Shown: piece after piece, positions 7,683 through 8,669 of the stretch | How positions within the stretch are numbered: position 1 is the stretch's first letter | How the letters are laid out: each line of letters starts with the position of its first letter | Assembly (NCBI GenBank): GCA_964432875.1 | Contig: CAYSPJ010000172.1 | Span: 1-8,669, forward strand | Direction of reading: 5' to 3' | Length of the DNA: 8,669 nucleotides | Source of the DNA: JACJYE01 sp964432875 | GTDB lineage: Bacteria; Bacteroidota; Bacteroidia; Chitinophagales; Saprospiraceae | Program-made: the position numbers and the translations under genes | The notes under the pieces: generated by a model | Database searches by the model: none | What the model was told of the DNA's origin: nothing | Seen by the model: only the letters and a program-made list of their open reading frames with translations

Positions 7683-8290
7683 AGGGATGAGGATTGGCTT
7701 TGATTGCTAAGTACGTTCGTGAGGATTATATCTTTCAGCCGCTTCAGGCATCGCGACAAGGTGGCGCTGGTCGTATTGGCATTGAGCAATTCGCGCTCTT
7801 CTTGTATTTCCGAAATCGCTTTTTGCATGTAATAGCGCTGTACCAACAGTTCTCTGCATCGGGGCGATATGGATTTCATGGCCGACTGCAAATGTCGTTG
7901 CTTCCAGCCGTCGGCATGAGGTGAAAAAGCCAGCTCATCAGGTATGGCCGCTTGAATCATTGAATCGTCGATGTGGTCTTTCCACACGATTCGTTTGGTT
8001 TTTCGCTTCTGGTTGAGCAGGCGTTTGTATCCCACTGCAAACAACCAGGTGCGAATTTCACAGTGTATTTCGGTCAGTTTACCAGAGTGTACATAGCGGT
8101 GCAGGGCTATGACCGCATCCTGCCACGCATCTTCCATATCCTGCCGGCTGGCTTCAAACCGCCGCCCGGCCCAGGAAAAAAATTCTTTCCGATAGCTTGT
8201 ATAGAGCTGCTCGAACGCATCCGGGGTGCCGGCCCGCAGCGCTTCAAGGATGGTGGCGGAGTCTGTGGGGAGAGCGTTTTTCAAGGTCAA
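7679..8290 (-). CDS. ECF-type RNA polymerase sigma-70 factor
   Basis: The protein is 203 aa, normal for an ECF sigma factor that directs core RNA polymerase to a small regulon. Region 2 spans about residues 14-100: FEQLYTSYRKEFFSWAGRRF, then the D-x-EDAWQDAVIALHRY helix (about 51-66) and the region 2.3/2.4 block TWLFAVGYKRLLNQKRKTKR (81-100), which melts and reads the -10 element. Region 4 spans about 131-191, with ISPRCRELLVQRYYMQKAISEIQ leading into a helix-turn-helix for the -35 element. The linker between them is about 30 residues. The start is odd: this frame has a TGA eight codons upstream and no ATG before residue 51, so the start must be TTG (residue 1 or 3), or the frame is joined to the ATG at 8313-8315 by a one-base shift (see findings). 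The stop overlaps the next gene's ATG (ATGA), suggesting translational coupling to a likely anti-sigma partner. Sigma identity is strong; the regulon is unknown. Confidence 0.9.
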   Translation of the reverse strand: MTLKNALPTDSATILEALRAGTPDAFEQLYTSYRKEFFSWAGRRFEASRQDMEDAWQDAVIALHRYVHSGKLTEIHCEIRTWLFAVGYKRLLNQKRKTKRIVWKDHIDDSMIQAAIPDELAFSPHADGWKQRHLQSAMKSISPRCRELLVQRYYMQKAISEIQEERELLNANTTSATLSRCLKRLKDIILTNVLSNQSQSSSL

Positions 8291-8445
8291 TAGATGTTTT
8301 GTAGTGTGAAATCATAAAAACTTCTGTATGCTTAAGTTTTGTGCTGGTAAAATCCAGCGTGCTCCCTTTTTGTCTTTCGGCGCTGCGTGTTGCCTGAAAT
8401 CCGGCATCATCCGTTGCGGAAGCTATCGGGAGGAGCGGAGGCATG

Positions 8446-8465
8446 GGGGGCATCAGGGGGCATCA
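8446..8465. repeat. 10-bp perfect tandem duplication
   Basis: GGGGGCATCA occurs twice back to back (8446-8455 and 8456-8465), followed by a further CATCA-like remnant. It lies in the non-coding gap about 155 bp upstream of the sigma start. It may be simple slippage. No function is implied. Confidence 0.6.
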
Positions 8466-8502
8466 TCAGTTTTACAGCCAAAGTTCGGTCATATTACGAC
8501 TC

Positions 8503-8526
8503 CCGCAATACCACTTTCGTATGAAA
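8503..8526. repeat. 24-bp exact direct repeat, copy 2 (candidate operator)
   Basis: These 24 bases are identical and in the same orientation to 65-88. The core reads ATACCACTTTCGTAT (8508-8522), a dyad with ATAC/GTAT arms around a 7-base spacer, which suggests a dimeric DNA-binding protein. The copy lies 13 bp past the kinase stop and 212 bp upstream of the sigma-factor start. The identity and dyad are seen directly; the operator role is inferred. Confidence 0.75.
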
Positions 8527-8538
8527 TCGAAAAGGCCA

Positions 8539-8669
8539 TCAAAAGCCCCCTTCCACCCGCACTACCGTCCCTTCCCCCGGCGCGCTCTGGATGCTCAGGG
8601 CAGCCCCAATGGATTCTGCCCGCTTCTTCATGCCCGACAGCCCGTGGGTGAAACTGTTTTTTTGAGCGG
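8539..8669 (-). CDS. Sensor histidine kinase, C-terminal end only (NarL/DesK-type ATPase domain), partial
   Basis: Only the last 42 codons are present; the gene continues past the right edge. The translated end contains THGLSGMKKRAESIGAAL followed by SAPGEGTVVRV and a TGA stop. This is the closing part of an HATPase_c domain: the G2-type glycine motif (HGLSGMKKRAE), then the strand-turn-strand S.PGEGT.VRV that ends the fold. A GL.(G/N)M..RA pattern is typical of HisKA_3 (NarL/DesK-like) kinases, which phosphorylate LuxR/NarL-type response regulators. The N-terminal sensor, the HisKA_3 histidine and the N box lie outside the window, so signal and partner are unknown. The stop is only 13 bp from a 24-bp repeat (8503-8526). 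The same strand as the sigma gene follows after a 248-bp gap, so it is probably a separate transcription unit. The family call is firm; the subclass is likely. Confidence 0.85.
   Translation of the reverse strand, partial: AQKNSFTHGLSGMKKRAESIGAALSIQSAPGEGTVVRVEGGF

Larger units (their letters stand above)
8291..8538. other. Intergenic region upstream of the sigma-factor gene
   Basis: This 248-bp gap separates the kinase stop from the sigma start and must hold the promoter of the downstream minus-strand genes. It contains the 24-bp repeat at 8503-8526 and a perfect 10-bp tandem duplication at 8446-8465. I could not place a convincing Bacteroidota promoter (TTG … TAnnTTTG). An ATG at 8313-8315 on the minus strand opens a 23-codon frame ending at 8244 that overlaps the sigma start in another frame. 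No terminator hairpin with a T-run was found for the kinase gene. Confidence 0.5.

Noticed and set aside
4034..8290. A type III-E CRISPR (Craspase) locus, because of TPR-CHAT beside a sigma factor
   Set aside because: There is no repeat-spacer array, no Cas7-11-like gene and no Csx30/Csx31-like gene; the CHAT protein is exported.
65..8526. The two 24-bp repeats as att sites of an integrated element
   Set aside because: No integrase, excisionase or tRNA gene is visible and the genes inside match host-type functions; kept only as an alternative.
8328..8651. A 107-codon plus-strand reading frame at the right end
   Set aside because: It covers the kinase C-terminus in antisense and the intergenic repeats; the minus-strand reading gives a clear ATPase-domain end, so this is a shadow.

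Overview
The window looks like a chromosomal segment from a Bacteroidota bacterium, probably of the Saprospirales/Lewinella kind, though that placement is inferred. Two proteins end in type IX secretion system (T9SS) type A sorting domains (…FPNP/SPNP…LPAG.YV…), a C-terminal signal confined to this phylum. The ECF sigma / one-pass membrane protein / TPR-CHAT gene order also fits. Every gene I can support lies on the minus strand. The plus-strand reading frames look like shadows.

Reading along transcription, from high to low coordinates: (1) 8669-8539 is the last 42 codons of a NarL/DesK-type sensor histidine kinase, cut by the window edge. (2) 8538-8291 is a 248-bp gap holding one copy of a 24-bp repeat. 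(3) 8290-7679 encodes an ECF sigma-70 factor with no ATG start in its frame. (4) 7682-6810 encodes a one-pass membrane protein that overlaps the sigma gene by ATGA, with a cytoplasmic-type N-terminus and a TPR-like C-terminus; it is a candidate anti-sigma factor. (5) 6757-4034 encodes an exported TPR-CHAT protein with the caspase-like His/Cys pair intact. (6) 3934-1739 encodes a secreted protein of about 14 propeller blades with a T9SS tail. (7) 1680-322 encodes a secreted Asp-box (BNR/YCF48-like) protein with a T9SS tail. (8) 321-1 is non-coding and holds a long 16-bp-stem inverted repeat and the second copy of the 24-bp repeat.

Working model (inference): the sigma factor, its membrane partner and the exported caspase-like protein form one signalling module in which the CHAT protein could cleave the periplasmic part of the membrane protein and free the sigma factor. 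The two T9SS propeller proteins would be cell-surface or secreted outputs or sensors of the module. The 24-bp exact repeat, with a short dyad, frames the whole block. It could be an operator for a regulator, possibly the response regulator partnered with the flanking kinase, or less likely a boundary of a transferred unit. No integrase, transposase, tRNA, rRNA or CRISPR array is visible.
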